From contig NZ_BAABGM010000024.1 in assembly GCF_039541575.1 (NCBI RefSeq), positions 62,001 through 126,000 on the forward strand: a stretch of DNA of 64,000 nucleotides. The letters run 5' to 3'. Within the stretch, counting starts at the first letter, position 1. Every line of letters begins with the position of its first letter. This stretch comes from Fodinibacter luteus (GTDB lineage: Bacteria; Actinomycetota; Actinomycetes; Actinomycetales; Dermatophilaceae). The position numbers and the translations under genes were made by a program. Below the pieces are notes generated by a model. It worked only from the letters and a program-made list of their open reading frames with translations. It ran no database searches and was not told the DNA's origin. Below are positions 24,717 to 33,454 of this stretch, in pieces.

Positions 24717-25913
24717 TCAGCGGGCCTTGTAGTCCTCGAGCAGGCGCCGGCCGATGATCATCTTCTGGATCTCCGCAGTGCCCTCGCCGATGAGGAGCAT
24801 CGGTGCCTCGCGGTAGAGGCGCTCGATCTCGTACTCCTTGGAGTAGCCGTAGCCACCGTGGATGCGGAAGCTCTGCTCGACGACGTCGGCGCAGTTCTCC
24901 GACGCGAGGTACTTGGCCATGCCGGCCTCGAGGTCGTTGCGCTGCCCCGCGTCCTTGAGCCGCGCGGCCTTGACCATCATCTGGTGGCTCGCCTCGACCT
25001 TGGTCGCCATGTCGGCCAGCCGGAACAGGATGCCCTGGTGCTCGGCGATCTTCCTGCCGAACGTCTCACGCTGCTGGCTGTAGGCGATGCCGAGCTCGAA
25101 GGCCCGCCGGGACAGGCCGCAGGCGCGGGCGGCGACGTTGACGCGGCCCACCTCGACGCCGTCCATCATCTGGTAGAAGCCCTTGCCCGGCACCCCGCCG
25201 AGCACCTGGGCGTCGCTCGCGCGGTGGCCCTCCATGACGAGCTCGGTCGTGTCGACGCCCTTGTAGCCCATCTTCTCGATCTTGCCGGGGACCGTGATGC
25301 CCTGGGCGGTCTCCCCGAAGCCGGACTCCTTGTCGATGAGGAAGGCCGTCATGTTCTTGTACGGGCTGTCGCTCTCGCCGAGGTCGGTGCGCACGAGCAC
25401 CGCGACGAGGTTGGACGACCCGCCGTTCGTCAGCCACATCTTCTGCCCGGTGAGCACCCACTCGTCCCCCTCGCGCACGGCCTTGGAGCGGATGGCGGCG
25501 ACGTCGGAGCCCATGCCGGGCTCGGACATCGAGAACGCCCCGCGCACCTCGCCGGTCGCCATCCGCGGCAGGTAGCGCTGCTTCTGCTCCTCGGTGCCGT
25601 GCTGGATGATCATGTAGGCGACGATGAAGTGGGTGTTGATGATGCCGCTCACCGACATCCAGCCCCGGGCGATCTCCTCGACGACGAGCGCGTAGGTGAG
25701 CAGCGACTCCCCGAGCCCGCCGTACTCCTCGGGGATCATCAGCCCGAAGATCCCCATCTCCTTCATGCCCTCGACGATCTCCGTCGGGTACTCGTCGCGG
25801 TGCTCGAGCTCGGTGGCGACCGGCAGGATCTGCTCGTCGACGAACTCCCGCACGAGCTTGACGAGCTCGTGCTGCTCCTCGGTGAGGCCGTCCGTGGTCT
25901 GGAGTCGGGACAC
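24717..25913 (-). CDS. Acyl-CoA dehydrogenase, ethylmalonyl-CoA-pathway type
   Basis: 398 aa FAD enzyme. By memory it is very close to the dehydrogenase encoded next to ccr, mutase, lyase and maoC in Streptomyces: FGLMIPEEYGGLGESLLTYA, GWMSVSGIINTHFIVAY, AFSMSEPGMGSDVAAIRSKA and the C-terminal IHGGYGYSKEYEIERLYREA with GEGTAEIQKMIIGRRLLEDY. The likely substrate is methylsuccinyl-CoA, giving mesaconyl-CoA, although the proteobacterial enzyme of that name is longer; a general short-chain role is possible. GTG start with GAAGG upstream. It is divergent from a P450 gene. Confidence 0.88.
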   Translation of the reverse strand: MSRLQTTDGLTEEQHELVKLVREFVDEQILPVATELEHRDEYPTEIVEGMKEMGIFGLMIPEEYGGLGESLLTYALVVEEIARGWMSVSGIINTHFIVAYMIIQHGTEEQKQRYLPRMATGEVRGAFSMSEPGMGSDVAAIRSKAVREGDEWVLTGQKMWLTNGGSSNLVAVLVRTDLGESDSPYKNMTAFLIDKESGFGETAQGITVPGKIEKMGYKGVDTTELVMEGHRASDAQVLGGVPGKGFYQMMDGVEVGRVNVAARACGLSRRAFELGIAYSQQRETFGRKIAEHQGILFRLADMATKVEASHQMMVKAARLKDAGQRNDLEAGMAKYLASENCADVVEQSFRIHGGYGYSKEYEIERLYREAPMLLIGEGTAEIQKMIIGRRLLEDYKAR

Positions 25914-25955
25914 GCGTCATCGCCGCCTTCGGCTGGGGGGTGGGTCTGCCTCCCG

Positions 25956-25984
25956 AGTATGCCGCCGGGCCCGCGCCCGATGAA
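25956..25984 (-). promoter_or_regulatory. Candidate promoter of the acyl-CoA dehydrogenase gene
   Basis: On the minus strand TTCATC (25984-25979) and CATACT (25961-25956) are 17 bases apart. The leader would be about 36 bases with GAAGG as ribosome site. TGTGAGTCCTCCCACC at 25996-26011 is a poor Crp-like site further upstream. Confidence 0.4.
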
Positions 25985-26088
25985 CCGTGTGCCGGTGTGA
26001 GTCCTCCCACCCCGGCGGGCGGGCGGGCGTCGGCTGCCTGCGGAGCCACCCCCTCGACGGGGCCCGTCGCCCGGGCCACCATGGGGTC

Positions 26089-27486
26089 ATGGCCGGCCTC
26101 GCGCGCACGTCCTCCCCCGACCCGGGGCCCGTCGGGCTGCCCCAAGTCGTCGGGGGACGGTTCCGCCCGGTCGTCGCGATGCGCCGGAACATGGTCGGCT
26201 ACGCGGAGGGCATGTGGCGCGCGCACGGCGACGTCGTGCGGCAGGTCCTCGGGCCGCCCGGCCTGGACCGCGAGATCTGGATGCTGCACCACCCGGAGGC
26301 GGCGTCCCGGGTGCTGTCCGGGAGCTCGTGGCGGGCCTTCGCCAAGCAGGACCCCGTCTACGAGGAGGTCGGCCGCTGGCTCGGGCACGGCCTGCTCACC
26401 GCCGAGGGTGAGGCCTGGACGCGCCAGAAACGCTTCGTCCAGCCGGTGTTCACCAGGGCGGCGGTCGACGGGTACGGCGACCTCGTCGTCGACGAGGTGG
26501 AGCACGTCGTCGCGGACCACACGCGGGCGCTCGACGGCCCCGTCGACCTGGGCCGCTGGATGCAGGAGCTCGCCCTGCGGGTCGTCGTCCGGGCGCTCTT
26601 CGGCGAGTCCGCCGACGCCGTCGTCCCCCACGTGCGCCGGTCCTTCCCCGTGGTCTCCGACACCGTCGTCCGCCGCGGGGTGGGTGTCGTGCGCCTCCCG
26701 ACCGCGGTGCCCACGCCGCGCATCCTGCGGGGCCGAGCGGCCCGGGCCGACCTCTTCGGCGCCTGCGACGGCATCGTCGCGGCCCGACGCGCCGCGGGGG
26801 ACACCGGTGGCACCGACCTGCTCACCCGGCTCCTCGCGGCGCGTGACGGCGACGAGCACCTCACCGACGACGAGGTGCGCGACCAGGTGCTCGTGTTCCT
26901 CCTCGCCGGGCACGAGACGACCTCGACGGCCCTGACCTTCGCCCTCCACCTGCTCGGTCGCCACCCGGACGTGCAGGACGCCGTGCGCGAGGAGGTGCGC
27001 GAGGCGGTCGGCGACGGGCGGCCCTCGGCCGCGGCGACGGCATCCATGCCGCTGACGACCGCGGTGCTCAAGGAGACCATGCGGCTCTACCCGTCCGCAC
27101 CGTTCGTCAGCCGGCTGGCGGTGGCCGACGACGAGGTCATGGGCCTGCCGGTGCGCGCCGGCACGACGGTCGTGCTCGCCCCGTGGACGATCCACCGCCA
27201 CCCCGGCGTCTGGGACGACCCGCTCCGGTTCGACCCCGCGCGCTTCGCACCGGAGGTCGAGGCGGTGGCCCGGCGGCACCGCTACGCGTGGATGCCGTTC
27301 GGCGGCGGCCCGCGCGCGTGCATCGGCCAGCACTTCTCGGTCATGGAGGCCCTGCTCGCTCTCGCCGTGGTGCTGCGCGACCACCGCGTCACGGCGGTCG
27401 CCGCCACCGACCACCTGCCCGTCGACGCCCTCATCACGCTCTTCCCCACCGAGCCGGTGCTCGCCCGCGTCGAGCGCCTCCCCTGA
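26089..27486 (+). CDS. Cytochrome P450
   Basis: 465 aa heme monooxygenase. Marks: the I-helix oxygen motif LLAGHETTSTAL (about 284-295), the K-helix KETMRLYPSAP (ExxR, about 329-339), the PERF-like region DPARFAPE, and the heme loop FGGGPRACIGQHF with Cys ligand at about 409. The A/GGHETT form and the long N-terminal part resemble the CYP102/CYP4-like group using fatty acids, but substrate is not readable. ATG 26089 has CACCAT at leaderless spacing. No ferredoxin or reductase is adjacent; the fdxA at 57356 is a [3Fe-4S]/[4Fe-4S] protein that could donate electrons. Confidence 0.92.
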   Translation: MAGLARTSSPDPGPVGLPQVVGGRFRPVVAMRRNMVGYAEGMWRAHGDVVRQVLGPPGLDREIWMLHHPEAASRVLSGSSWRAFAKQDPVYEEVGRWLGHGLLTAEGEAWTRQKRFVQPVFTRAAVDGYGDLVVDEVEHVVADHTRALDGPVDLGRWMQELALRVVVRALFGESADAVVPHVRRSFPVVSDTVVRRGVGVVRLPTAVPTPRILRGRAARADLFGACDGIVAARRAAGDTGGTDLLTRLLAARDGDEHLTDDEVRDQVLVFLLAGHETTSTALTFALHLLGRHPDVQDAVREEVREAVGDGRPSAAATASMPLTTAVLKETMRLYPSAPFVSRLAVADDEVMGLPVRAGTTVVLAPWTIHRHPGVWDDPLRFDPARFAPEVEAVARRHRYAWMPFGGGPRACIGQHFSVMEALLALAVVLRDHRVTAVAATDHLPVDALITLFPTEPVLARVERLP

Positions 27487-27617
27487 CCGACCCCCGGGGT
27501 TTCTCGGGTGACCCGGTAAACCGGTGGCGCGCGAGGGCGGGGGTGCGTCACGCTGGGAGGCGAGCGCACGGCATCCGTCGTGCCGCCCGTGCACCGGAAC
27601 GAGAGAAGGAGGCCGTG

Positions 27618-27746
27618 ATGTCGACGACCGTCCGGGTCCTCACCGACCCCATCCCTTCCTTCCTCGACCAGGAGCACACCCGTGGCACACCAGCCGTTCC
27701 ACCTGCCGGAGAAGCAGGCCCTCTTCTCCGTCGACACCTCACCTGA
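27618..27746 (+). CDS. Small open frame with strong ribosome site, overlapping the RIO kinase start
   Basis: 42 codons beginning MSTTVRVLTDPIPSFLDQEH. GGAGG (27608-27612) lies five bases before its ATG, the best ribosome site of the locus, yet the frame ends 65 bases inside the kinase gene in another frame. It may be a leader peptide whose translation controls the kinase by coupling, or the start of a frameshifted longer protein. No family recognised. Confidence 0.4.
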   Translation: MSTTVRVLTDPIPSFLDQEHTRGTPAVPPAGEAGPLLRRHLT

Positions 27747-28536
27747 CGCCCCGCCCGAGGGCGAGCGCTGGTCCACCTGGGACGGCGCGACCCACGGCCC
27801 GAGGCCCCGGCCCGACTGGGTCGTCACTGACCTCGGCGCCGTCGAGAGCGACCTCGGCGTCCTCAAGACCGGCAAGGAGGCCGACGTCCACGTCCTGCGC
27901 CGCTGGGTGCCGGGCACCGCTCGGCTGAGCACGATGGCCGCCAAGCGCTACCGCGACGGCGACCACCGCCTCTTCCACCGCGACGCCGGCTACCTCGAGG
28001 GACGTCGCGTGCGCAAGAGCCGCGAGATGCGGGCCATGGCCACGCGCACGGACTTCGGCAAGCAGCTCATCGCGGGCCAGTGGGCGGCCGCCGAGTTCGA
28101 CGCCCTCGGCCGGCTCTGGGAGCTCGACCTCCCGGTGCCCTACCCCGTGCAGCTCGACGAGCGCGAGATGCTCATGGAGTTCGTCGGCGACACCTCGGGC
28201 GCGACGCCGGTCGCCGCACCGCGGCTCGTCGCGACCCGCCCCGGGCCCGACCTGCTCGCCGAGCTGTTCGAGCAGCTGCGCTCGGCGATGCTCACGCTGG
28301 CGCACCACGGCTGGGCGCACGGTGACCTGTCGCCGTACAACGTCCTGCTCCACGAGGAGCGCCTCGTGCTCATCGACTGGCCGCAGGTCGTCGACGTCAT
28401 CGGCAACCCGCGCGGGTTCGACTTCCTCGAGCGCGACGCGACGACGATGGCGACGTGGTTCACCCGCAAGGGGCTGCCGGTCGACGCCGGCGAGCTCGTC
28501 GGCGACCTCGTCGCGGAGGCGACGACCCGGTTCTGA
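27682..28536 (+). CDS. RIO-type serine protein kinase
   Basis: 284 aa. The RIO fold is shown by GKEADVHVL (nucleotide loop, about 55-63), the Lys in AAKRYRDGDHR, the catalytic loop HGDLSPYNVLL (His-Gly-Asp-x5-Asn, about 213-223) and the metal motif LIDWPQ. Bacterial RIO proteins are poorly characterised; roles in ribosome maturation are known only in archaea and eukaryotes. GTG 27682 has CAGGAG upstream. The start lies inside the 42-codon frame. An ATPase rather than kinase role is possible. Confidence 0.85.
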   Translation: MAHQPFHLPEKQALFSVDTSPDAPPEGERWSTWDGATHGPRPRPDWVVTDLGAVESDLGVLKTGKEADVHVLRRWVPGTARLSTMAAKRYRDGDHRLFHRDAGYLEGRRVRKSREMRAMATRTDFGKQLIAGQWAAAEFDALGRLWELDLPVPYPVQLDEREMLMEFVGDTSGATPVAAPRLVATRPGPDLLAELFEQLRSAMLTLAHHGWAHGDLSPYNVLLHEERLVLIDWPQVVDVIGNPRGFDFLERDATTMATWFTRKGLPVDAGELVGDLVAEATTRF

Positions 28537-28546
28537 GGCGGGGCGC

Positions 28547-28572
28547 ACGGCATACGCTCGGTCGTATGCCGT
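28547..28572. repeat. 10-bp perfect palindrome over promoter and start codon
   Basis: ACGGCATACG (28547-28556) and CGTATGCCGT (28563-28572) are perfect inverted arms around CTCGGT. They span the -10 box and the ATG at 28566. An operator for a dimeric repressor, or an RNA hairpin at the 5' end, would both fit. Confidence 0.6.
28553..28558 (+). promoter_or_regulatory. -10 box TACGCT, leaderless promoter
   Basis: TACGCT ends seven bases before ATG 28566 and lies inside the palindrome 28547-28572. Confidence 0.5.
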
Positions 28573-29606
28573 CCGCCCACCTCGCGCTCGCCGCCCCCAC
28601 GGTCCCGGACCCGATGCAGGCCCCGCCGATCCGGTGGGGCGTGCTCGGACCCGGCGGCATCGCCCACCGCTTCGCCGAGGCCGTCGCCCACGGCACGCGC
28701 TCGCGCGTCGTCGCCGTGGGCTCGCGGTCGGCCGAGCGAGCGGCGGCCTTCGCCGAGCGGCACGGGGTCACCCGGACCCACGGGTCGTACGCCGACCTCG
28801 TCGCCGACCCCGACGTGGATGCCGTGTACGTCGCGAGCCCGCACAGTGAGCACCGCGACCACGCGCTCCTCGCGCTGGGGGCGGGCCGGGCCGTGCTCGT
28901 CGAGAAGGCGTTCACCCGCAGCCTCGCGGAGGCCGACGAGGTGTTCGCGGCCGCCGCCGCGGGGCGGCTGCTCGCCGCGGAGGCGATGTGGAGCCGGTAC
29001 CTGCCGACCTACGACGTCGTGCGCCGCACCGTCGAGGCGGGCACGCTCGGCGAGGTGCTCGTCGTCGAGGCCGAGCACGGGCAGCGGCTGTGGCCTGACG
29101 GGCCCGAGCGCCTCGCGCGCCCCGAGCTGGCCGGCGGCGCCCTGCTCGACCTCGGCGTCTACCCCGTCTCCTTCGCCGACCACGTGCTCGGCGGGCTGGC
29201 CGACGTGAGCGCCCGCGGCGTGCTCACCGACCTCGGGGTCGACGCGACGACGACGATCGACGCCCGCGGCCCCGCCGGGGAGCTCGCTCGGCTGTGGTGC
29301 ACGATGGCCGGAGCCACCGCCTGCACCGCCCGGGTCGTCGGCACCCGGGCGCGCCTCGAGGTCGCGGGGCGGTTCTACGACGCGGGGAGCACGGTGCGGC
29401 TCGTCGCGGCGGACGGTGCGGTGCTCGACGAGTACCGCTCGGCGCCGGCCGGCCACGGCTTCCGCCACGAGGCGGCGGAGGTGGCCCTGGCGCTCGCCGA
29501 GGGCCGCCAGGAGACCCGGTCGATGCCGTGGGACGCCACCCGGCGGGTCATGGGCGTGCTCGACGAGGCACGCCGACAGGTGGGTGTCGCCTACCCGGGT
29601 GAGTGA
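28566..29606 (+). CDS. Gfo/Idh/MocA-family oxidoreductase
   Basis: 346 aa. N-terminal Rossmann fold starts at about residue 21 with RWGVLGPGGIAHRFAEAV, followed by VDAVYVASPHSEH and the family's VEKAFTRS (Lys of the EKP motif region). The C-terminal half is the substrate domain with GGALLDLGVYPVSFA. Members oxidise or reduce sugars and trans-dihydrodiols with NAD(P). No sugar pathway is adjacent, so the substrate is unknown. The ATG at 28566 fits a leaderless promoter, with the internal Met before RWGVLG as an alternative. Confidence 0.88.
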   Translation: MPSAHLALAAPTVPDPMQAPPIRWGVLGPGGIAHRFAEAVAHGTRSRVVAVGSRSAERAAAFAERHGVTRTHGSYADLVADPDVDAVYVASPHSEHRDHALLALGAGRAVLVEKAFTRSLAEADEVFAAAAAGRLLAAEAMWSRYLPTYDVVRRTVEAGTLGEVLVVEAEHGQRLWPDGPERLARPELAGGALLDLGVYPVSFADHVLGGLADVSARGVLTDLGVDATTTIDARGPAGELARLWCTMAGATACTARVVGTRARLEVAGRFYDAGSTVRLVAADGAVLDEYRSAPAGHGFRHEAAEVALALAEGRQETRSMPWDATRRVMGVLDEARRQVGVAYPGE

Positions 29607-29631
29607 GGCGGGCCGGGTGAGCCGGTGAGGA

Positions 29632-31443
29632 TCAGCCGGTGAGGGCGGTGAGGAAGACGGACTGCAGGTCCTCGGGCCGCCCGGCGCTGTACGCCTTGCC
29701 CTTGGTCACCCGCGAGATGTTGCGCAGCGCCTTGGCGTCCGCGCCCGAGCCGAGGGCGATCGTGACGACCTCGACGGGCCGGGCCGGGTCGGCCCCGTCG
29801 ACGAGCCGCGCGAGGGTCGTGTCGAGATCGGGGCTGCCGGGGTCCTCGTTCTTGCCGTCGCTGATGAGGACGACGGTGTTCGGGCCGGGCTGCCACGACG
29901 AGCGCACGGCGTCGACGGCGGCGAGCGTCGTCTCGTACAGCGCGGTGTCGTTGGCGGCGGTGATGCGCGGCACCGACGAGGCGATGCTGTCTCGCGCCGT
30001 ACCCTGGCCGACCTTCCGGTTGAGCGGGCCGAGCGGAACGACCTGCACGTGGTCCGAACCCCGCTCCGAGCGCGAGAAGGTCCACAGCCCGACGGACGCC
30101 TCGTCGGCGAAGAAGGGGAGCGAGGCGAGGATGGACTCCTTGGCGACGTCGAGCCGGCTCTTGCCGGTCGTCCCGACCTCCTCCTTCATCGAGCCGGAGG
30201 TGTCGAGCACGACGAGGAGCGAGCCGCGGCGGTCCAGGGCCGTCCAGTTCTGCAGCGTCCGGGCGAGCACGTCCTGGCTCGGCTGGGCCGGGGTGTACCG
30301 GGGTTGGGTGGCGACGACCCCCGCGTCGGCGGTGACCCCCGAGTCGAGCCGGGCGGCCCTCCACCCCGCCGCCTGCAGCGCCGCCTGCGCGTCGCCGCGC
30401 ACGACGTAGTCGGCGAAGGCCTCGGACGCCTGGCGCTGCTCGGGCGTGACCCAGTCGCCCTCGAGGCCGAGGACCGGCACCTCACTGACGACCCAGCCCT
30501 CGGTCGGGTAGATCGCCGCGACCTCGACGGCCGGCTTGCGCGCGTTGAAGGCGACGACCTCCTGCTCGGTCGCCGGCACGACCGGGAGGTCCTTGAGCGC
30601 CTCCGGCGCCGTCGCGCCGGACTCGCGCAGGGCCCCGAGGGCCCCCCCGAGGTCGCCCGTGGACCCCGACACCGCGTTGTGCGCGGTGACGAGGCGGCGG
30701 CGCAGCTCGTCGGTGGCCTCGGCGCCGATGGCGAGGTCGCGGTAGACCGCCACGGTCGAGCCCAGCCCGGCGGTCGAGGTGAGCGGGTTGGGCCACTCCA
30801 GGCGCATCCGGCCCCACTCGGGGTGCTGCTTGGCGGACCATCCCGCGGGGTCGGCGGCGAGGGCGCTCAGCTCACCCCACGACGGTTGCCTCTCGGGCCA
30901 GCCGAGGGCCTCGGCCATCGGTCGCGGCGCCGCGAAGACGACCGGGCTCGCCGCGACGACCGGGTAGGTGCGCGGCAGGACGTCGGCGACCCGGGGGTCG
31001 CGCGCCAGGACCGAGCGCCACAGCGAGGAGTCGGGCACCCACGTCGTCGGGGCCGACTCGGTGTCGCCGTCGAGGGCCCGGCCGACCGCTGCGGAGAACT
31101 CCTGCGGCGACGCGGTCGTGACCTCGGTCGTCGTGCACGGCATCCCGGCGCGTCCCTCGACCCACTCGTCGAAGTCGTCGGCGTGGTCCGCCAGGACCGC
31201 GGCGACCGGTGCCGACGCGCTGATCCGCAGCGGCGCGTCACCGGAGCACCCACCACCGGCGGCCTCGGCGCCGTCGCGGCTGGCGGCGAGGCCGATGCCC
31301 GCTCCGACCGCCACGACGGCGAGGACGGCGACGACCACCCAGGGCGTGCGGAAGCGCCGGGGTGCAGCGTGCCGGTGCCGACCCTGGGGGGGTCGCTCAG
31401 GTCGCGCGCCGTCGCTGGCGGGCACGGAAGATCCAGCCGTCAT
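29632..31443 (-). CDS. Membrane-anchored protein with a binding-protein-like part and a VWA domain
   Basis: 603 aa. A basic, Pro-rich cytoplasmic start leads into one membrane segment (WVVVAVLAVVAVGAGIGLAA, about 35-54). The extracellular part begins with a solute-binding-like fold (about 70-375: PLRISASAPVAAVLADH, TTWVPDSSLWRSVL, YPTEGWVVSEVPVLG), followed by a von Willebrand factor A domain (about 400-600) with an intact MIDAS DTSGSM and SDGKNEDPGS. Such proteins probably bind extracellular ligands through a metal; the fused layout recurs in actinobacteria but its role is unknown. A CACACT box has leaderless spacing before the ATG. Convergent with the Gfo/Idh gene. Confidence 0.82.
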   Translation of the reverse strand: MTAGSSVPASDGARPERPPQGRHRHAAPRRFRTPWVVVAVLAVVAVGAGIGLAASRDGAEAAGGGCSGDAPLRISASAPVAAVLADHADDFDEWVEGRAGMPCTTTEVTTASPQEFSAAVGRALDGDTESAPTTWVPDSSLWRSVLARDPRVADVLPRTYPVVAASPVVFAAPRPMAEALGWPERQPSWGELSALAADPAGWSAKQHPEWGRMRLEWPNPLTSTAGLGSTVAVYRDLAIGAEATDELRRRLVTAHNAVSGSTGDLGGALGALRESGATAPEALKDLPVVPATEQEVVAFNARKPAVEVAAIYPTEGWVVSEVPVLGLEGDWVTPEQRQASEAFADYVVRGDAQAALQAAGWRAARLDSGVTADAGVVATQPRYTPAQPSQDVLARTLQNWTALDRRGSLLVVLDTSGSMKEEVGTTGKSRLDVAKESILASLPFFADEASVGLWTFSRSERGSDHVQVVPLGPLNRKVGQGTARDSIASSVPRITAANDTALYETTLAAVDAVRSSWQPGPNTVVLISDGKNEDPGSPDLDTTLARLVDGADPARPVEVVTIALGSGADAKALRNISRVTKGKAYSAGRPEDLQSVFLTALTG

Positions 31444-31590
31444 GGGGCGAGTGTGACGGACGAGTCACCCCGGGACAATGGGAATGTGTGGGATTTCTCG
31501 AAAGGTACCGCCGGAGAGTCTCCTGCGCGAGGGCCCCGGCGGCGTGTCGCGAGCCCTGGCGAACCGCACAGGTACGCGGGTGGAGGCCAC

Positions 31591-32478
31591 TCAGCGGACG
31601 AGGACGCGGCTGCCGACCGGCATGAGGTCCGTGGCCCAGATCATGTTCATCGCGGCGTTGCTCAGGCGGGCGCAGCCGTGGGATGCCGGCCAGGGCGGGA
31701 TGTTCGGCGAGCCGTGCACGGCGTAGCCGCGGTGGAAGAAGCGCGGCCTCCACAGCTGCCCGAGCGAGTTGGTCACCGGGCCGTCGACGGCGCGGTAGAC
31801 GGTGAAGCTGCCGCGCGGCGTGACCGCGATCGCGCGGGTTCCCGACGTCGTCGTGTACTCCTCGCGGTTGCCGGTCGAGGTGTTGAGGACGGTGCGCACC
31901 GAGCCGCCACGAACGACGAGGAGCAGCTGCCGCTCGAGGTCGATCTCGACACCGTCCCCCGACAGCGTCGGGCGCGGACGCACCCCCTCGGCGAGCGCCG
32001 CGCGGGTCCGCGGCCCGACGACGCCGTCACGCCGGATGCCGGCCGCCTTCTGCAGGGCCCACACGGCCTGCTGGGTGAGCGATCCGAAGGAGCCGTCCGG
32101 CGTGCCCAGCCAGTAGCCGAGCCCGGTGAGCCGCCGCTGCAGCTCGAGGACCTCCGGCCCGCGGTCGCCGCGCACCAGGGTCGTGCGGGGAGGGCGGCTC
32201 GCCGAGGTGGAGGGGGTGGGGCTGCTCGGGGCCGCCGACGGCGGGGATGCGGGGCTCGGCGAGGGGCTCGGCGAACGAGGGGCCGTCGCCGAGGGGAACG
32301 GCGTGGCGGACCGGGTCGGGTCGGCCGAGGCGGGGGTCGGTGTGACCGGCGCACCGGCCCCGCCGGACGTCCACGTGCCGCCGAGCGCGCCACACCCCGC
32401 CAGCGCCACGACGGCAGCGACGGCCGCGGCCAGCGCGGCGAGCGGTGTCGCCGCGGTGCTGCGCCGGTGCCCTCTCAT
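31591..32478 (-). CDS. L,D-transpeptidase with peptidoglycan-binding domain
   Basis: 295 aa lipoprotein. Signal with lipobox ALAGC (Cys about residue 29), a Ser/Pro/Thr linker (40-100), a peptidoglycan-binding helical domain (about 103-165; GDRGPEVLELQRRLTGLGYW) and a YkuD catalytic domain (about 170-295) with HGSPNIPPWPASHGCARLSN, the HxxxxxxxxxxSHGC signature with Cys nucleophile. It should form 3-3 cross-links or attach proteins to the wall. ATG 32478 has GGAGGAG just upstream. Confidence 0.93.
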   Translation of the reverse strand: MRGHRRSTAATPLAALAAAVAAVVALAGCGALGGTWTSGGAGAPVTPTPASADPTRSATPFPSATAPRSPSPSPSPASPPSAAPSSPTPSTSASRPPRTTLVRGDRGPEVLELQRRLTGLGYWLGTPDGSFGSLTQQAVWALQKAAGIRRDGVVGPRTRAALAEGVRPRPTLSGDGVEIDLERQLLLVVRGGSVRTVLNTSTGNREEYTTTSGTRAIAVTPRGSFTVYRAVDGPVTNSLGQLWRPRFFHRGYAVHGSPNIPPWPASHGCARLSNAAMNMIWATDLMPVGSRVLVR

Positions 32479-32581
32479 GTCGCCTCCTCCCGGCATCCCA
32501 GCACACGCGACGACGCGCGACGACGCCACCCGACGCGCCGGTTTGCGACCGACGGGTTGCGGCGACGGGCCGAGCCCCCGG

Positions 32582-33454
32582 TCAGCCGCGGGCGCGGATC
32601 GCCTCGTCGGTGGCGATGACCTGGCGGGCGATCTCGACGTGGAGGTGCTCGACCATGCGCCCCTCGTAGGTGACGACCCCGGTGCCGGCCCCGGCATCCC
32701 ACGCGGCGACGATCCCGCGCGCCTGCGCGACCTCTTCCGTCGATGGAGCGAAGACCGCGTTGCACGGTTCCACCTGCCCGGGGTGGATGAGGGTCTTGCC
32801 GTCGAAGCCGAGGTCTCGGCCCTGACGGCACTCGGCCTCGAAGCCCTCGAGGTCGCGCACGTCGTTGTAGACGCCGTCGAGGATCGCCACCCCGGCCCGG
32901 CGCGCCGCGAGGAGGGCGAGCGACAGCGCCGTGACGAGGGGTTCCCGCCCCGGCACGTGGCGTGCGCCGAGCTCCTTGACGAGGTCGTTCGTGCCGATGA
33001 CGAGTACAGCCAGCCGGGGTGACGCCGAGGCGATCTCGCTGACCGCGAGCACCGACCTCGGGGTCTCGACCATCGCCCACAGCCGGGTGCGCTCCGGGGC
33101 CCCGTGGCGCTCCATGGCCGCCACGAGGCCGAGCACCTCGTCGGCCGAGTCGACCTTCGGCACGACGATGCCGTCCGGGCCCGCCGCGCACGCGGCCGCG
33201 AGGTCGTCGTCGTGCCACCGGGTGCCGGCGCCGTTGACCCGGATCGTCACCTCGCGCTGACCGTACTCGCCCGATCGAGCTGCGGCACAGGCGTTCTCGC
33301 GCGCCGCCTCCTTGTGGTCGGGGGCGACGGCATCCTCGAGGTCGAGGATGAGCCCGTCGACGGGCAGCGCCTTCGCCTTCTCGAGGGCTCGCTCGTTGCT
33401 GCTCGGCATGTAGAGCACCGAGCGCCGCGGCCGGTATGCCGTCTCCCCGCTCAT
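32582..33454 (-). CDS. HpcH/HpaI-family CoA-ester lyase (CitE-like)
   Basis: 290 aa TIM-barrel. Marks: RRSVLYMPSSNERALEKA, ILDLEDAVAPDHKEAARE (Glu/Asp metal site), IRVNGAGTRWHDDDL, GIVVPKVDSADE, VIGTNDLVKELG and LGFDGKTLIHPGQVEPCN. The family cleaves or hydrolyses malyl-, citramalyl- or methylmalyl-CoA. At this length it is like CitE or the malyl-CoA thioesterase (Mcl2) rather than Mcl1. Its ATG overlaps the stop of the longer lyase upstream, so the two are coupled and may act in sequence, lysis then thioester hydrolysis. The exact substrate is inferred. Confidence 0.85.
   Translation of the reverse strand: MSGETAYRPRRSVLYMPSSNERALEKAKALPVDGLILDLEDAVAPDHKEAARENACAAARSGEYGQREVTIRVNGAGTRWHDDDLAAACAAGPDGIVVPKVDSADEVLGLVAAMERHGAPERTRLWAMVETPRSVLAVSEIASASPRLAVLVIGTNDLVKELGARHVPGREPLVTALSLALLAARRAGVAILDGVYNDVRDLEGFEAECRQGRDLGFDGKTLIHPGQVEPCNAVFAPSTEEVAQARGIVAAWDAGAGTGVVTYEGRMVEHLHVEIARQVIATDEAIRARG

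Noticed and set aside
26081..26091. ATG 26081 as the P450 start
   Set aside because: It is out of frame with the P450; ATG 26089 begins the correct frame.
31449..31467. TGTGACGGACGAGTCACC as another Crp-like site
   Set aside because: The half-sites are separated by eight bases rather than six.
31444..31590. A small plus-strand gene between the VWA and L,D-transpeptidase genes
   Set aside because: An ATG with open frame exists, but it runs antisense into the transpeptidase gene and has no ribosome site or conserved-looking product.
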